From Arthrobacter cavernae (GTDB lineage: Bacteria > Actinomycetota > Actinomycetes > Actinomycetales > Micrococcaceae): a DNA stretch of 64,000 nucleotides. The position numbers were made by a program, and so were the translations under genes. Each line of letters opens with the position of its first letter. Position 1 is the stretch's first letter. The notes under the pieces were generated by a model. That model worked only from the letters and a program-made list of their open reading frames with translations, was not told the origin of the DNA and made no database searches. Location: the NCBI RefSeq assembly GCF_017368795.1, contig NZ_JAFNLL010000015.1, positions 31,741 through 95,740 of the forward strand, in the 5' to 3' direction. Positions 8,638-17,087 of the stretch are shown piece by piece.

Positions 8638-10028
8638 TGGCGCTTCACCGCCTCCGTGGTTGCGGTGCTGGCGGCCGTTGCAGGTGCGGCCGGTGCCAGG
8701 GGCGTCGTGTCCACGGGGCCGCGGGCAGTGTGGGAAATCATCAGCAGCAGGCCGACGATGATCCAGTTGGCCAGCAGTGAGGAACCGCCTGCTGCGAGGA
8801 ACGGCGTGGTGAGCCCCGTCAGCGGGATCAGGCGGGTCACGCCGCCGATCACCACGAAGCACTGGAGCGCGATCGCGAAGGACAGGCCACAGGCAAGCAG
8901 CTTGCCGAAGGCGTCCCGTGTGCCGAGGGCGGCGCGGAATCCGTGGGTGAACAGGAGCAGGTAGAGCATCACCACGGCGAACAGGCCGATCAAGCCGAGC
9001 TCTTCACCGATGAGGGCAATGATCATGTCGCTGTTGGCGAACGGCACCAGGTCCGGCCGGCCCTGGCCCAGGCCCGTGCCCACCAGGCCGCCGTCGGCCA
9101 TGCCGAAGAGGCCCTGCACGATCTGGCCGCTGCCGCCGGGGGAGCGGCCGAAGACCTCGGGGGTGAAGGCGTTGATCCAGCTGTCGATGCGGAAGGCCAC
9201 ATGGGAGAAGATCTGCGAGGCAATGAAGCCGCCGCCAAGGATCAGTCCAAGGCCGATCACCACCCAGCTGATGCGGCTGGTGGCCACATAGATCATGACG
9301 ATGAAGAGCCCGAAGAACAGCACCGAGGAACCAAGGTCGCGCTGGAAGACCAGCACGCCGATGCTCACGAGCCAGGCCGTGATCATGGGGCCGAGGTCCT
9401 TGAACCGGGGGAACTGGATGGGACCGATCTTGCGCCCGGCCAGCAGGATCAGGTCCCGGTTGGAGGACAGATACCCGGCAAAGAATATGGCGAGCGTGAT
9501 CTTCGCGATTTCGCCCGGCTGGAAGGTCATGGGCCCGATCCGGATCCAGACGCTGGCGCCCAGGATCTCGCCGGCGGAGATGCCCGGAACCAAGGGGAGG
9601 ATCAGAAGGAGGGCGCTGGCGGCCAGTGAAATGAAAGTGAAACGCCGCAGGATCCGGTGGTCCTTGAGGAACCAGATCACCGCAATGGACACCGCCATCG
9701 CGATGAGCGTCCAGCGCAGCTGGTTGTTGCCTGTATCGTCCGCGGGGCCGTCCATCCGGTGGATCAGGGCCAGGCCGAGGCCGTTGAGGGCCACCACAAT
9801 TGGAAGTATTACCGGATCGGCATATTTTGCGCGGAGGCGGAGAACGATGTGGAAAGCAAAGGCAGCCACGGCCAGCAGGCTCGACTGGAACCAGAAATCG
9901 CTGTCGAAGGCCGCGGCGGAGTTGAGGCCCACCATGGCGCTGGCGCCGATGCCCACGGCAAGAGCCAGGACGAGCAGGAGCAGCTCGACGTTCCGGCGCG
10001 GCTTGGGGACTGCTTCGGACTGGATCAT
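8634..10028 (-). CDS. rodA: FtsW/RodA/SpoVE family peptidoglycan polymerase
   Basis: 464-residue polytopic protein with about ten hydrophobic segments between residues 12 and 440. SEDS hallmarks are visible: a WIRIGPMTFQPGEIAKI segment, VFQRDLGSSVLFFGLF and SDMIIALIGEELG near the conserved extracellular loops, and the late GGSSLLANW motif. SEDS proteins polymerise lipid II together with a class B PBP, here pbpA. Start ATG 10028 (MIQSEAVPKPRRN) overlaps the pstP stop (ATGA). A proline/alanine/threonine-rich cytoplasmic tail ends the protein. Confidence 0.95.
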   Translation of the reverse strand: MIQSEAVPKPRRNVELLLLVLALAVGIGASAMVGLNSAAAFDSDFWFQSSLLAVAAFAFHIVLRLRAKYADPVILPIVVALNGLGLALIHRMDGPADDTGNNQLRWTLIAMAVSIAVIWFLKDHRILRRFTFISLAASALLLILPLVPGISAGEILGASVWIRIGPMTFQPGEIAKITLAIFFAGYLSSNRDLILLAGRKIGPIQFPRFKDLGPMITAWLVSIGVLVFQRDLGSSVLFFGLFIVMIYVATSRISWVVIGLGLILGGGFIASQIFSHVAFRIDSWINAFTPEVFGRSPGGSGQIVQGLFGMADGGLVGTGLGQGRPDLVPFANSDMIIALIGEELGLIGLFAVVMLYLLLFTHGFRAALGTRDAFGKLLACGLSFAIALQCFVVIGGVTRLIPLTGLTTPFLAAGGSSLLANWIIVGLLLMISHTARGPVDTTPLAPAAPATAASTATTEAVKRQ

Positions 10029-11692
10029 TTGGCTGCCTCGCAGGGAGCCGGGACCGGCGTTGACGTGGGGGACGCAGTCGGGCTGGCGATGGCCGCCGTG
10101 CTCGGAATGGCCGCAGTGGGCGTGGCCGCTGCTGTGGGTTTGGCCGTACCCGATGCTGAAGGGGTGGGGCACTCCTGCACAGTGCCGGTGTCCCGCAGGT
10201 TCTTCACGATGCGCTGCGCGTCGGCAAGGTCCCTGGCAGGTACCGTCTGGCGGACGCTCTGCTGGGAGAACTCCGTCAGCGAATCCATGCGGATCTCCGT
10301 AACGGTCTCCACGCGGGACAGCTGGATGGGGCCCAGCCGCTGGGAGATGCCGTTGAAAATTGCAACCTTCTGCTCGGATTCGCCCACGTAGTAGCGCGTC
10401 TGAGTCCAGGCATAGCCCAGCCAGAGACCGGCCACAACGCCAACGCCAAGGATGGCGGCGATGACGGGCATCAGCCAACGGTTCCGCCGGGGGGCCGTTT
10501 CGGCAATATCCTCCCGGTCGTTCTCGGCCTTGTGAGTCAGTACCGTGGCGGCGCGGCGGGCCACGCTGCGGCCTGCCACCGTGGGGATCGAGCCGGTCTC
10601 GGCGGCGGTTGCGGCAGCGCCCACGAGCTCGTGCGGGCGGCTGGCCAGCTCCTCGCGCAGCACGGCGGCGGACAGGTGTTCGCCAAGGTGCGGATCGGTG
10701 GTGGTGGCCGGTTCGGCGGCGGAGCCGTTGCTGGACCCTCCGGCGGATCCTTCGGCCGGTACGTCAGCTGCTGCCGCGCCCGCTCCGCCGCCGGGGGTTT
10801 CCGTGACGGCGGTAGGGGCCACCTTCTTGGTGGCAGCCGCAGCCTGGGCGGCGAGGGCGTCCGCCGCGGCGAGTGCCGTGGGCGTGACGAGCTCGACGGC
10901 GGCCGTGCTGACGTCGTCGTCGTCGTTTTGTTCGACGATCTCCAGCAGCACCACGGTGACGTTGTCCGGGGCGCCGGCTTCAAGGGTGAGGTCCACCAGC
11001 AGTTCCACGCATTCGCGCAGGTCCTTGGTTTCGCGGACCATGCGCTCCACCACATGGCCGGCCACGTAGTTCAGCCCGTCGGAGCAGAGGAGCCAGCGTT
11101 CGCCGGGCTCCACGTCGAGGACGTCAAGGTCCAGCTCGGGGCTGGCGTCGACGTCCCCCAGGACGCGCATGAGGACGTTTTTGTGGGGGTGGGTCTCGGC
11201 TTCCTCGGGCCGCAGCCGGCCTTCGTCGATGAGGCGCTGGACGAAGGTGTGGTCGATGCTGATCTGCTCGAACACCTTGTTGCGCAGCCGGTAGGCACGG
11301 GAATCGCCGATGTGCGCGAAATGCAGTCTGCGCCCCTCGAGCAGCAGCGCGGTGACCGTGGTGCCCATGCCGGAAAGCTTCGGGTTCAGGTGCACCAGCT
11401 CGGACAAAAGCGAGTTGGCGGTCTGGATCTCGTCCGCCAGGACCGTATCGGCGCCGTCGTCATAGTCGCTGTGGTCGAGGTGGATCATGTCCAGCACGGT
11501 GGACGCCGAGGCGACGTCGCCGCCGGCGTGGCCGCCCATGCCGTCGGCCACAACGGCCAGGTGGCGGCCCACATAGGCGGAGTCGTCGTTCTTGGAACGG
11601 ATGCGGCCCACGTCGGATCGCGCCGCGTAGCGCATGATCAACGGGCGCTCCGCAGGTGCTTCCTTGTTTTCGCTGGTCTCGGGGGAGGCCAT
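10025..11692 (-). CDS. pstP: PP2C-family Ser/Thr phosphatase PstP
   Basis: 555-residue membrane-anchored phosphatase that reverses PknA/PknB phosphorylation. The N-terminal PP2C domain (about 18-255) carries the metal-binding motifs SDVGRIRSKNDDS, VADGMGGHAGG, GTTVTALLL, HIGDSRAYRL, SDGLNYV and GAPDNVTVV. An acidic/Ala-rich linker leads to one transmembrane helix (about 400-422, WLMPVIAAILGVGVVAGLWL) and an extracellular tail ending in a Ala/Pro/Thr-rich low-complexity stretch. It is 3 nt downstream of fhaB. Confidence 0.96.
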   Translation of the reverse strand: MASPETSENKEAPAERPLIMRYAARSDVGRIRSKNDDSAYVGRHLAVVADGMGGHAGGDVASASTVLDMIHLDHSDYDDGADTVLADEIQTANSLLSELVHLNPKLSGMGTTVTALLLEGRRLHFAHIGDSRAYRLRNKVFEQISIDHTFVQRLIDEGRLRPEEAETHPHKNVLMRVLGDVDASPELDLDVLDVEPGERWLLCSDGLNYVAGHVVERMVRETKDLRECVELLVDLTLEAGAPDNVTVVLLEIVEQNDDDDVSTAAVELVTPTALAAADALAAQAAAATKKVAPTAVTETPGGGAGAAAADVPAEGSAGGSSNGSAAEPATTTDPHLGEHLSAAVLREELASRPHELVGAAATAAETGSIPTVAGRSVARRAATVLTHKAENDREDIAETAPRRNRWLMPVIAAILGVGVVAGLWLGYAWTQTRYYVGESEQKVAIFNGISQRLGPIQLSRVETVTEIRMDSLTEFSQQSVRQTVPARDLADAQRIVKNLRDTGTVQECPTPSASGTAKPTAAATPTAAIPSTAAIASPTASPTSTPVPAPCEAAK

Positions 11693-11695
11693 GGA

Positions 11696-12184
11696 CTACG
11701 GCCTCAATTCGATGACCGTCTTGCCGATTCTCACGGGGACTCCAAGCTCCACCGGCAGGGCGCGGGTGAGCTGCTGATCGGCCAGATAGGTGCCGTTGGT
11801 GGAGCCGAGGTCTTCAATGAACCAGCGGCTGCCCTGCGGGAACAGGCGGGCATGGCGGCCAGAGGCGTAGTCGTCCTCCAGGACCAGGGTGGCCTCCTGG
11901 GCGCGGCCCAGCAGGATGGGGCTGGCAGACAGAGCCAGCGTGGTTCCCTTCAGGGGGCCTTCGACGACGACCAGCTGGCGGGCGTGCTGCTTGACCGGCT
12001 GCGGCGCGGGCGCCAGCTCCGGGTGCTTGCGCATTTCGCGCGCGGTGGGGGTGCCGGTCACGGCCTTGCGGCCGATCATGAAGTCTCGGCGCATGGTGGA
12101 GACGATGCTGAAGATCAGGATCCACAGCAGCAGCAGGAAGCCGAAGCGCAGTGCCGTGATGGTCAGTTCGCTGATGTCGTTCAT
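11696..12184 (-). CDS. fhaB: FHA domain protein FhaB (FipA type)
   Basis: 162-residue protein: an N-terminal hydrophobic helix (about residues 8-29, ITALRFGFLLLLWILIF) and a C-terminal forkhead-associated domain (about 75-155) with the phosphothreonine-binding signature LLGRAQEATL, SGRHARLF and DLGSTNGTYL. FHA proteins dock onto phosphorylated kinases; mycobacterial FipA links PknA/PknB signalling to FtsZ and FtsQ. ATG at 12184 overlaps the fhaA stop (ATGA). Confidence 0.95.
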   Translation of the reverse strand: MNDISELTITALRFGFLLLLWILIFSIVSTMRRDFMIGRKAVTGTPTAREMRKHPELAPAPQPVKQHARQLVVVEGPLKGTTLALSASPILLGRAQEATLVLEDDYASGRHARLFPQGSRWFIEDLGSTNGTYLADQQLTRALPVELGVPVRIGKTVIELRP

Positions 12185-12930
12185 GCGTTGCCACCGGTGT
12201 TCAGCGGGATGAGCCGGAAGATGATCTTGGTCCGTCCCATGGTGATGGTGGAACCGTCCGTCAGCTCCACGCTGCCGTTCACCTTGTGGCCGTTGACGTA
12301 GCTGCCGTTGGTGGAGCCGAGGTCCACCGCCCAGGAACTGCCGCCCTGGGTGCGTATTTCGAGGTGTTTGCGGGACACCCCGGTATCATCCACCAGGATG
12401 TCGGCCTCGGAGGATCTGCCCAGCACCACGCTGGGGGCGTTGAGGGAGTACCGCTGCCCGGCGATATCCAGCACAGGCTGGAGCCGGACGGGTTCGCGTG
12501 TTGGCGGCCTGGGGACGTTGGCGTGGGGGGCCTGCGGGGCCGGGGCGGCCCCGCCCGTGGACTTTTCGGTCCTCGAAGCAATTTCGAAGTGCCCGGCACG
12601 TTCTTCCTGGTCCTGGCGGAAGGAAATCCGCACCGGTCCCTGGAGGATGTAGCCCTGGCTGCGCACATGCTGGATCACGACGTCGCACAACTCCTCCGCG
12701 AGGGGCGTGCCCCATTCCTGGGCCCGGCCGAAATCTTCCTCGCTGAGTAGGACATCGAAGACGTTCGGGGCCAGCGTGCGCCCGGCGGCGATGGTCATGG
12801 ACTTGTTGTCCAGTTCGCGGCGCAGCTTGCTCGCAATTTCAACCGGCTCAACACGTGCCCGCGACCCCGTGGAGAAGACGTTGCGGACGGCCTTTTCGAT
12901 GCCACGCTCGACTTTGTCCAGCAATCCCAT
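12181..12930 (-). CDS. fhaA: DUF3662/FHA domain protein FhaA
   Basis: 249-residue protein with the N-terminal DUF3662 (FhaA-type) domain (about 1-120, beginning MGLLDKVERGIEKAVRNVF) and a C-terminal FHA domain (about 160-245; VVLGRSSEADI, SRKHLEI, DLGSTNGSYVNG). FhaA is a PknB substrate and binds the MurJ/MviN flippase pathway. Start ATG 12930 begins the conserved family N-terminus and has a GGAGAGGG site upstream; the longer frame includes sequence antisense to nothing conserved. First gene of the seven-gene operon. Confidence 0.94.
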   Translation of the reverse strand: MGLLDKVERGIEKAVRNVFSTGSRARVEPVEIASKLRRELDNKSMTIAAGRTLAPNVFDVLLSEEDFGRAQEWGTPLAEELCDVVIQHVRSQGYILQGPVRISFRQDQEERAGHFEIASRTEKSTGGAAPAPQAPHANVPRPPTREPVRLQPVLDIAGQRYSLNAPSVVLGRSSEADILVDDTGVSRKHLEIRTQGGSSWAVDLGSTNGSYVNGHKVNGSVELTDGSTITMGRTKIIFRLIPLNTGGNA

Positions 12931-13272
12931 GGTCCCTCTCCTTTCCTTGCCGCGGCACGTACTGTGCCTGCTTTGATGACTCTTCCCTGCGCACGCCGAA
13001 GTGGGCGCAGGGAAGCCCTTCCTCATCCCGATACTACTGGGCATGACTGCGAATGGCCTTAATCCACAACGTCCGGCCGTCCGGAAAAGTTCGCCGCCGG
13101 CCCGTCCGATCGTGTAGGTCCAGACACGGGGTTTCCGCGGAAATCCGTGGTTTTCGGGGACCTCCCTGGCTCGATTGGTGTTTTGCCGCAGTTGTCCGTT
13201 ATGCTTGATCTCGCTGCTTTTGAAGGAAGCGAAACCCGGGAAACCTGGTGGGGCTCCTTCGAAAGAAGTTGC
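12931..13272. other. intergenic region fhaA / tRNA-Leu with a leader hairpin
   Basis: A 342-nt non-coding gap. On the fhaA side it contains an 11-bp stem (CTTCCCTGCGC at 12982-12992 paired with 13005-13015, 12-nt loop), 52 nt before the fhaA start, so it would lie in the operon leader if transcription begins upstream. No T-run follows it. The rest (13020-13270) is less GC-rich and should contain the fhaA operon promoter and the tRNA promoter, but I cannot place either confidently. Confidence 0.5.
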
Positions 13273-13355
13273 GCGCGAGTGGCGGAACGGCAGACGCGCT
13301 GGCTTCAGGTGCCAGTATCCGAAAGGGTGTGGGGGTTCAAATCCCCCCTCGCGCA
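13273..13355 (+). tRNA. tRNA-Leu (anticodon CAG)
   Basis: 83-nt class II tRNA. Acceptor stem GCGCGAG (13273-13279) pairs with CTCGCGC (13348-13354), discriminator A13355, CCA not encoded. The anticodon stem CTGGC/GCCAG flanks loop TTCAGGT with anticodon CAG at 13306-13308. A long variable arm follows, then the T arm GGGGG-TTCAAAT-CCCCC (13331-13347). A tRNA-Leu beside fhaA is conserved in mycobacteria too (leuT). Confidence 0.97.
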
Positions 13356-13363
13356 CGCAATTG

Positions 13364-13400
13364 AAAGAGCCCCGGTCTTAGGACCGGGGCTCTTTTGTTT
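13364..13400 (+). terminator. intrinsic terminator after tRNA-Leu
   Basis: A 14-bp perfect stem (13364-13377 with 13382-13395; core GAGCCCCGGTC) closed by a TTAG loop and followed by TTTTGTTT. Classical Rho-independent structure 9 nt behind the tRNA. Confidence 0.93.
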
Positions 13401-13418
13401 AAGCTGCCCAAACCCGGT

Positions 13419-13463
13419 CTTGTTCGCAGTTCCGGCCGTTCAACGTGCGGAATTGCGAACAAG
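13419..13463. repeat. palindromic element, CTTGTTCGCAGTTCCG arms
   Basis: Arms 13419-13434 and 13448-13463 pair over 16 positions with a single G-T wobble around a 13-nt loop. The arm closely resembles that of the much longer palindrome at 26853-26903 (CTTGTTTGCGGTTCCGG). Located between the tRNA terminator and the TetR gene stop, so it may also end the TetR transcript. Confidence 0.6.
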
Positions 13464-13526
13464 GCCAGGGTTCGTGGCCACGCGCTAACCCCGCGGTGCC
13501 CCGAATGGTCGACGGCGGGGCGCCAG

Positions 13527-14204
13527 CTAGTGGCGGAGCGCCCCGAATCCGGCAATCAGTGCATCCAGTCCCATGCTGAAGGCCAGATCGGAGGGGTAGT
13601 TGCTCTTGCTCTCGCCGCCCAGGCTGCGGACAGCCGAGGTGAAGTGCGGCGTGGACTCGGCCAGCCGGCCGGAGTCGAAGATGTCCGCCGGGGCGTTGGC
13701 GTCGAAGGCGGCCCCGAAAACATAGGCCTCAAGGGCCACGATGCACGGGATGATCTGCTCTTCCGGGAACCCGGCGCGGAGGAATCCTTCGGTCACGGCC
13801 TCGTACATGCTGAGGGTTTGCGGGGCGTCGGTCACGGGAAGCACCGCGATGACCGAGATCAGCGGGGTGTGCCTGGCGAAGATGCCGCGGTAGGAATACG
13901 CCCATTGGCGGACAGCATCCTCCCAAGGGAGCGTGCGGAACCCGCCGAAGTCCACTTTGGACATCAGGTCCTCTTCCACCAACCGAAGGACATCGTCCTT
14001 GGAGGCCACGTGGTTGTACAGGGCCGACGGCGCCACCCCCAGGGTGCGGGCCAGTGCGGCCATGGTGAGGCCGTCGTAGCCCTTCTTGTTGATGAGCTCC
14101 AGGGCCGCCAACGTGATGCCGGCGTGGTCCAGGATGGCGGCCATCGGCCTGCCGGCGCGCCGCCGAGACTTGCTCTCGCCGGAAGCCGGGGTGGGTGCGG
14201 GCAT
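13527..14204 (-). CDS. TetR family transcriptional regulator
   Basis: 225-residue repressor-type protein. The N-terminal helix-turn-helix (about 20-65) reads ITLAALELINKKGYDGLTMAALARTLGVAPSALYNHVASKDDVL in pieces recognisable as TetR_N; a TetR C-terminal ligand domain follows (about 75-215). The ATG at 14204 (MPAPTPASGESKSRRR) is preferred because the open frame upstream runs into the operator region. Divergent from a flavin amine oxidase gene with a perfect palindrome between them, so it probably represses that gene and itself in response to an amine or its product. Confidence 0.9.
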   Translation of the reverse strand: MPAPTPASGESKSRRRAGRPMAAILDHAGITLAALELINKKGYDGLTMAALARTLGVAPSALYNHVASKDDVLRLVEEDLMSKVDFGGFRTLPWEDAVRQWAYSYRGIFARHTPLISVIAVLPVTDAPQTLSMYEAVTEGFLRAGFPEEQIIPCIVALEAYVFGAAFDANAPADIFDSGRLAESTPHFTSAVRSLGGESKSNYPSDLAFSMGLDALIAGFGALRH

Positions 14205-14284
14205 CGCTGGCCTTTCTCTGCCGGGGTCTCCAGCATTATTCCATTGCTCTTCACAGCCGCGCCCAAGGCAGCTATTATCGATAT

Positions 14285-14303
14285 AAATGAATGCCATTCA
14301 TTT
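14285..14303. promoter_or_regulatory. palindromic operator AAATGAATG-C-CATTCATTT
   Basis: Perfect 9-bp inverted repeat with one central base in an AT-rich stretch between the divergent TetR and amine oxidase starts. Size, symmetry and position fit a TetR-family operator. Recognition by the adjacent regulator is inferred. Confidence 0.75.
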
Positions 14304-14341
14304 ATTGGTCAGCCACCGCGGACGGCCACAGAGAGGACATC

Positions 14342-15715
14342 ATGCAGAATCTTGATCGCGACGTTGTGATCGTCGGCGCCGGACCGTCAGGGCTGACGGC
14401 GGCACGCGAATTGAAGAAGGCCGGACTGAGCGTTGCAGTGCTGGAGGCGCGGGGACGCGTCGGCGGCCGCACCTGGACGGACACCATTGACGGGGCCATG
14501 CTCGAAATCGGCGGACAGTGGGTCTCGCCGGACCAGGAGGCCCTCATGGAGCTGCTCGGCGAGCTGGGCCTGGAAATGTACTCGCGCTACCGCGACGGCG
14601 AGTCCGTCTACATCGGCGCGGACGGCACCCGCACCCGCTACACCGGCGACTCCTTCCCGGTCGGCGACACCACCAAGGCCGAGATGGACAAGCTGATCGG
14701 GATCCTGGACGGCCTTGCTGCCGAGATCGGCCCCACCGAACCGTGGGCACACCCCAAGGCCCGCGAGCTGGACACCATCTCCTTCCACCACTGGCTGCGC
14801 GCCAACTCGGACGACGAGGAGGCCTGCAACAACATCGGCCTGTTCATCGCCGGCGGCATGCTGACCAAGCCGGCCCACGCCTTCTCGGCCCTGCAGGCGG
14901 TGCTGATGGCCGCCTCGGCCGGTTCCTTCTCCCACCTGACGGACGAGGACTTCATCCTGGACAAGCGCGTCATCGGCGGCATGCAGCAGGTCTCGCTGCG
15001 GATCGCCGCTGAGCTGGGCGACGACGTCGTACTTAACAGCCCGGTGCGCACCATCAACTGGGACGACAACAACGTGACTGTCGTGTCCGAGCAGGCCACC
15101 GTCAACGCGCGCTTCGTGATCATGGCCGTGCCGCCGAACCTGTACTCCCGCGTCTCGTTCAACCCGCCGCTGCCGCGCCGCCAGCACCAGATGCACCAGC
15201 ACCAGTCACTGGGCCTGGTCATCAAGGTGCACGCCGTCTACAGCACGCCGTTCTGGCGCGAAGACGGACTCTCCGGCACGGGCTTCGGCGCCGGTGCGCT
15301 GGTCCAGGAGGTCTACGACAACACCAACCACGGTGACACCCGCGGCACCCTGGTGGGCTTCGTGTCCGATGAAAAGGCCGACGCCGTGTTCGAACTCAGC
15401 GCGGAAGACCGCAAGAAGTCGATTCTTGAGTCGATTGCCGGTTTCCTGGGCGAGAAGGCCCTGGACGCTGAGGTCTACTACGAATCCGACTGGGGCTCGG
15501 AGGAATGGACCCGCGGCGCCTACGCCTCCAGCTACGACCTCGGCGGCCTGCACCGCTACGGCAAGGACCAGCACGCCAGCGTGGGCCCCATCTACTGGTC
15601 CTCCTCCGACCTCGCGGCCGAGGGCTACCAGCACGTGGACGGCGCGGTCCGGATGGGCCAGAAGACGGCCGCCCGGATCGTGGCAGCCAATGACCGCGTA
15701 CTCGTGGGCAGCTGA
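14342..15715 (+). CDS. flavin monoamine oxidase (putrescine/tyramine oxidase type)
   Basis: 457-residue FAD enzyme. The Rossmann motif VVIVGAGPSGLTAARELKKAG (split at about residues 8-28) is followed by the GG-doublet motif EARGRVGGRTWT; the C-terminal flavin-binding block is YWSSSDLAAEGYQHVDGAVRMGQ. It oxidises a primary amine to an aldehyde with release of ammonia and hydrogen peroxide. Overall sequence resembles actinobacterial putrescine oxidases, but the substrate cannot be fixed from sequence. Start ATG 14342 follows GAGAGGACATC. Controlled, by inference, by the divergent TetR protein. No aldehyde dehydrogenase is adjacent. Confidence 0.9.
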   Translation: MQNLDRDVVIVGAGPSGLTAARELKKAGLSVAVLEARGRVGGRTWTDTIDGAMLEIGGQWVSPDQEALMELLGELGLEMYSRYRDGESVYIGADGTRTRYTGDSFPVGDTTKAEMDKLIGILDGLAAEIGPTEPWAHPKARELDTISFHHWLRANSDDEEACNNIGLFIAGGMLTKPAHAFSALQAVLMAASAGSFSHLTDEDFILDKRVIGGMQQVSLRIAAELGDDVVLNSPVRTINWDDNNVTVVSEQATVNARFVIMAVPPNLYSRVSFNPPLPRRQHQMHQHQSLGLVIKVHAVYSTPFWREDGLSGTGFGAGALVQEVYDNTNHGDTRGTLVGFVSDEKADAVFELSAEDRKKSILESIAGFLGEKALDAEVYYESDWGSEEWTRGAYASSYDLGGLHRYGKDQHASVGPIYWSSSDLAAEGYQHVDGAVRMGQKTAARIVAANDRVLVGS

Positions 15716-15745
15716 GATTCGCCGGTAGCCGGGATTCATGGGTGA

Positions 15746-15782
15746 GATCTCGACCCTTCCGTTCGCTGAAGAGGTCGAGATC
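15746..15782. terminator. hairpin behind the amine oxidase gene
   Basis: 10-bp stem GATCTCGACC/GGTCGAGATC (15746-15755 with 15773-15782) and a 17-nt loop, between convergent genes. No U-tract, so a weak or bidirectional terminator is only a suggestion. Confidence 0.45.
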
Positions 15783-15804
15783 CCACGTCTGGATGCCTGG
15801 GTGC

Positions 15805-16362
15805 CTAGGTACTGAGGATTTCGGCCGGCACGCCGGCTGCGTATTCGGCGTCGGCAAGGGCCTGCTCAAGGCGCCCGACGGCGGCCGCGTAGTCGGTGCC
15901 GGCCGTCAGCCGGCAGTGTTCGGCTTCCCGCATGGCGCGCAGGAGCGCGGCAGTCCAGGGGTTCCCCACATCGCTCATGGCGGGGAAGAGGATGGCCTGG
16001 CCGGGGTCCAGCTCGTAGCGCCGCCAGCGGGCCAGGACCTCCTGGTGCCGGGCCGCGGCGTCGGCGAAACCTGGCCGGCGGTGTGGCTGGGCAGCATGGA
16101 CGCGTTCCAGTCGCCGCTTGCCAAGAATCGTCCCGCTTGCCGTGGCCGCGGCCAGCAGCAGCAGGAGCAGCCCGGCGGGTGGCCAGGCCAGGGTGGGCAC
16201 CAGGATGGCGGGGACAATCACCACCAATCCCGCGAAGGCATCCCAGAAAACTCCGTCCGGCTCGGGGCCGGCTCCGTGCGCCAGCCTCTTCTGCAGGGCA
16301 TGGGTGGTGGCCGCGACGGCCAGAACCAGCGCAACTACCCACAGGATCATCATGGCGGGCAT
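15805..16362 (-). CDS. hypothetical membrane protein
   Basis: 185-residue protein with hydrophobic segments near residues 4-20 (MILWVVALVLAVAATTHAL) and two close together at about 43-75 (AFAGLVVIVPAILVPTLAWPPAGLLLLLLAAATASG), then a soluble C-terminal half ending DYAAAVGRLEQALADAEYAAGVPAEILST. No known domain recognised. The C-terminal motif recurs as an isolated fragment at 26741-26832 (TDYRATVERLAQALADAERAAGVP), showing that the genome held at least one relative. Two neighbouring ATGs (16362 and 9-12 nt later) are possible starts. Confidence 0.75.
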   Translation of the reverse strand: MPAMMILWVVALVLAVAATTHALQKRLAHGAGPEPDGVFWDAFAGLVVIVPAILVPTLAWPPAGLLLLLLAAATASGTILGKRRLERVHAAQPHRRPGFADAAARHQEVLARWRRYELDPGQAILFPAMSDVGNPWTAALLRAMREAEHCRLTAGTDYAAAVGRLEQALADAEYAAGVPAEILST

Positions 16363-16482
16363 CTGACCACCTCCAAGCGAATACGCGCCGCTTGATTTCA
16401 GTATGCGCCGACGCAGCGGCGGACGCGAGGGCCCCGTCCGTGGATGCTGCCCAGGAGCGGTGCGCCCGCGTAGCGTGGACCC

Positions 16483-16863
16483 ATGAGACTAAAAATGTGC
16501 AGCATCCACGTCCAGGATCCGGCGGCGGCCCACGCGTTCTACACGCAGACGCTGGGCTTCGAAACGCTGATGGCCATGCCCGAGTACAACTTGTTCATCG
16601 TCAAGGATCCCGGTGCCGGCGCAGGCTCGGTGGGGCTGCTGCTGGAACCCAGCGACAACCCGATCGGCGCGGACTACATGAACGCACTGCACGACGCCGG
16701 GATGCCGGCCATCGTCTTCGGCGTCCCTGATGTGCAGGCGGAGTATGAGCGGCTGCTTGCCGCCGGGGTGGCGTTCAAGGGTGAACCGTCCGAGGACCCC
16801 TCGGGGATCAGCGCAGTGTTCGATGACGGGTGCGGCAACTTCGTCCAGCTGCACCAAGACTGA
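16483..16863 (+). CDS. VOC family protein (glyoxalase/bleomycin-resistance fold)
   Basis: 126 residues with two beta-alpha-beta-beta-beta modules: MCSIHVQDPAAAHAFYTQTLGFE at the N-terminus and MPAIVFGVPDVQAEYERLLAAGV in the second half, ending DDGCGNFVQLHQD. His9 and the late Glu/Gln/His positions are candidate metal ligands. The family includes glyoxalase I, dioxygenases and antibiotic-binding proteins; nothing here decides which. Stands alone between oppositely oriented genes. Confidence 0.82.
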   Translation: MRLKMCSIHVQDPAAAHAFYTQTLGFETLMAMPEYNLFIVKDPGAGAGSVGLLLEPSDNPIGADYMNALHDAGMPAIVFGVPDVQAEYERLLAAGVAFKGEPSEDPSGISAVFDDGCGNFVQLHQD

Positions 16864-17087
16864 CGGTACTGAACTACTCGCCAGCCATTTTCAGCTGTGT
16901 CCGAAGAACCGGCACTGTTCTGTATCGACGGGCCGGTGGCAAGCAGCCCCTCAGGCGTCCTCCTCATACCAGCCGATCCATGCCGACGACGTAAGGCGGA
17001 GGTCAGCAGTCCCAAGCTCCGACTCCCAAGCCGCGAAGTCCCTGCTGTTCGGATCAAACAAAAGAGCCAACTGCCTGAACAGTGAAA

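Noticed and set aside
10532..12301. 589-codon open frame on the plus strand
   Set aside because: Lies antisense to pstP and fhaB, has no recognisable domain, and its Gly/Arg/His/Val-rich composition is that of a high-GC shadow frame.
16864..17087. Small plus-strand frames behind the VOC gene
   Set aside because: No ribosome site, no domain, composition unlike neighbouring genes.
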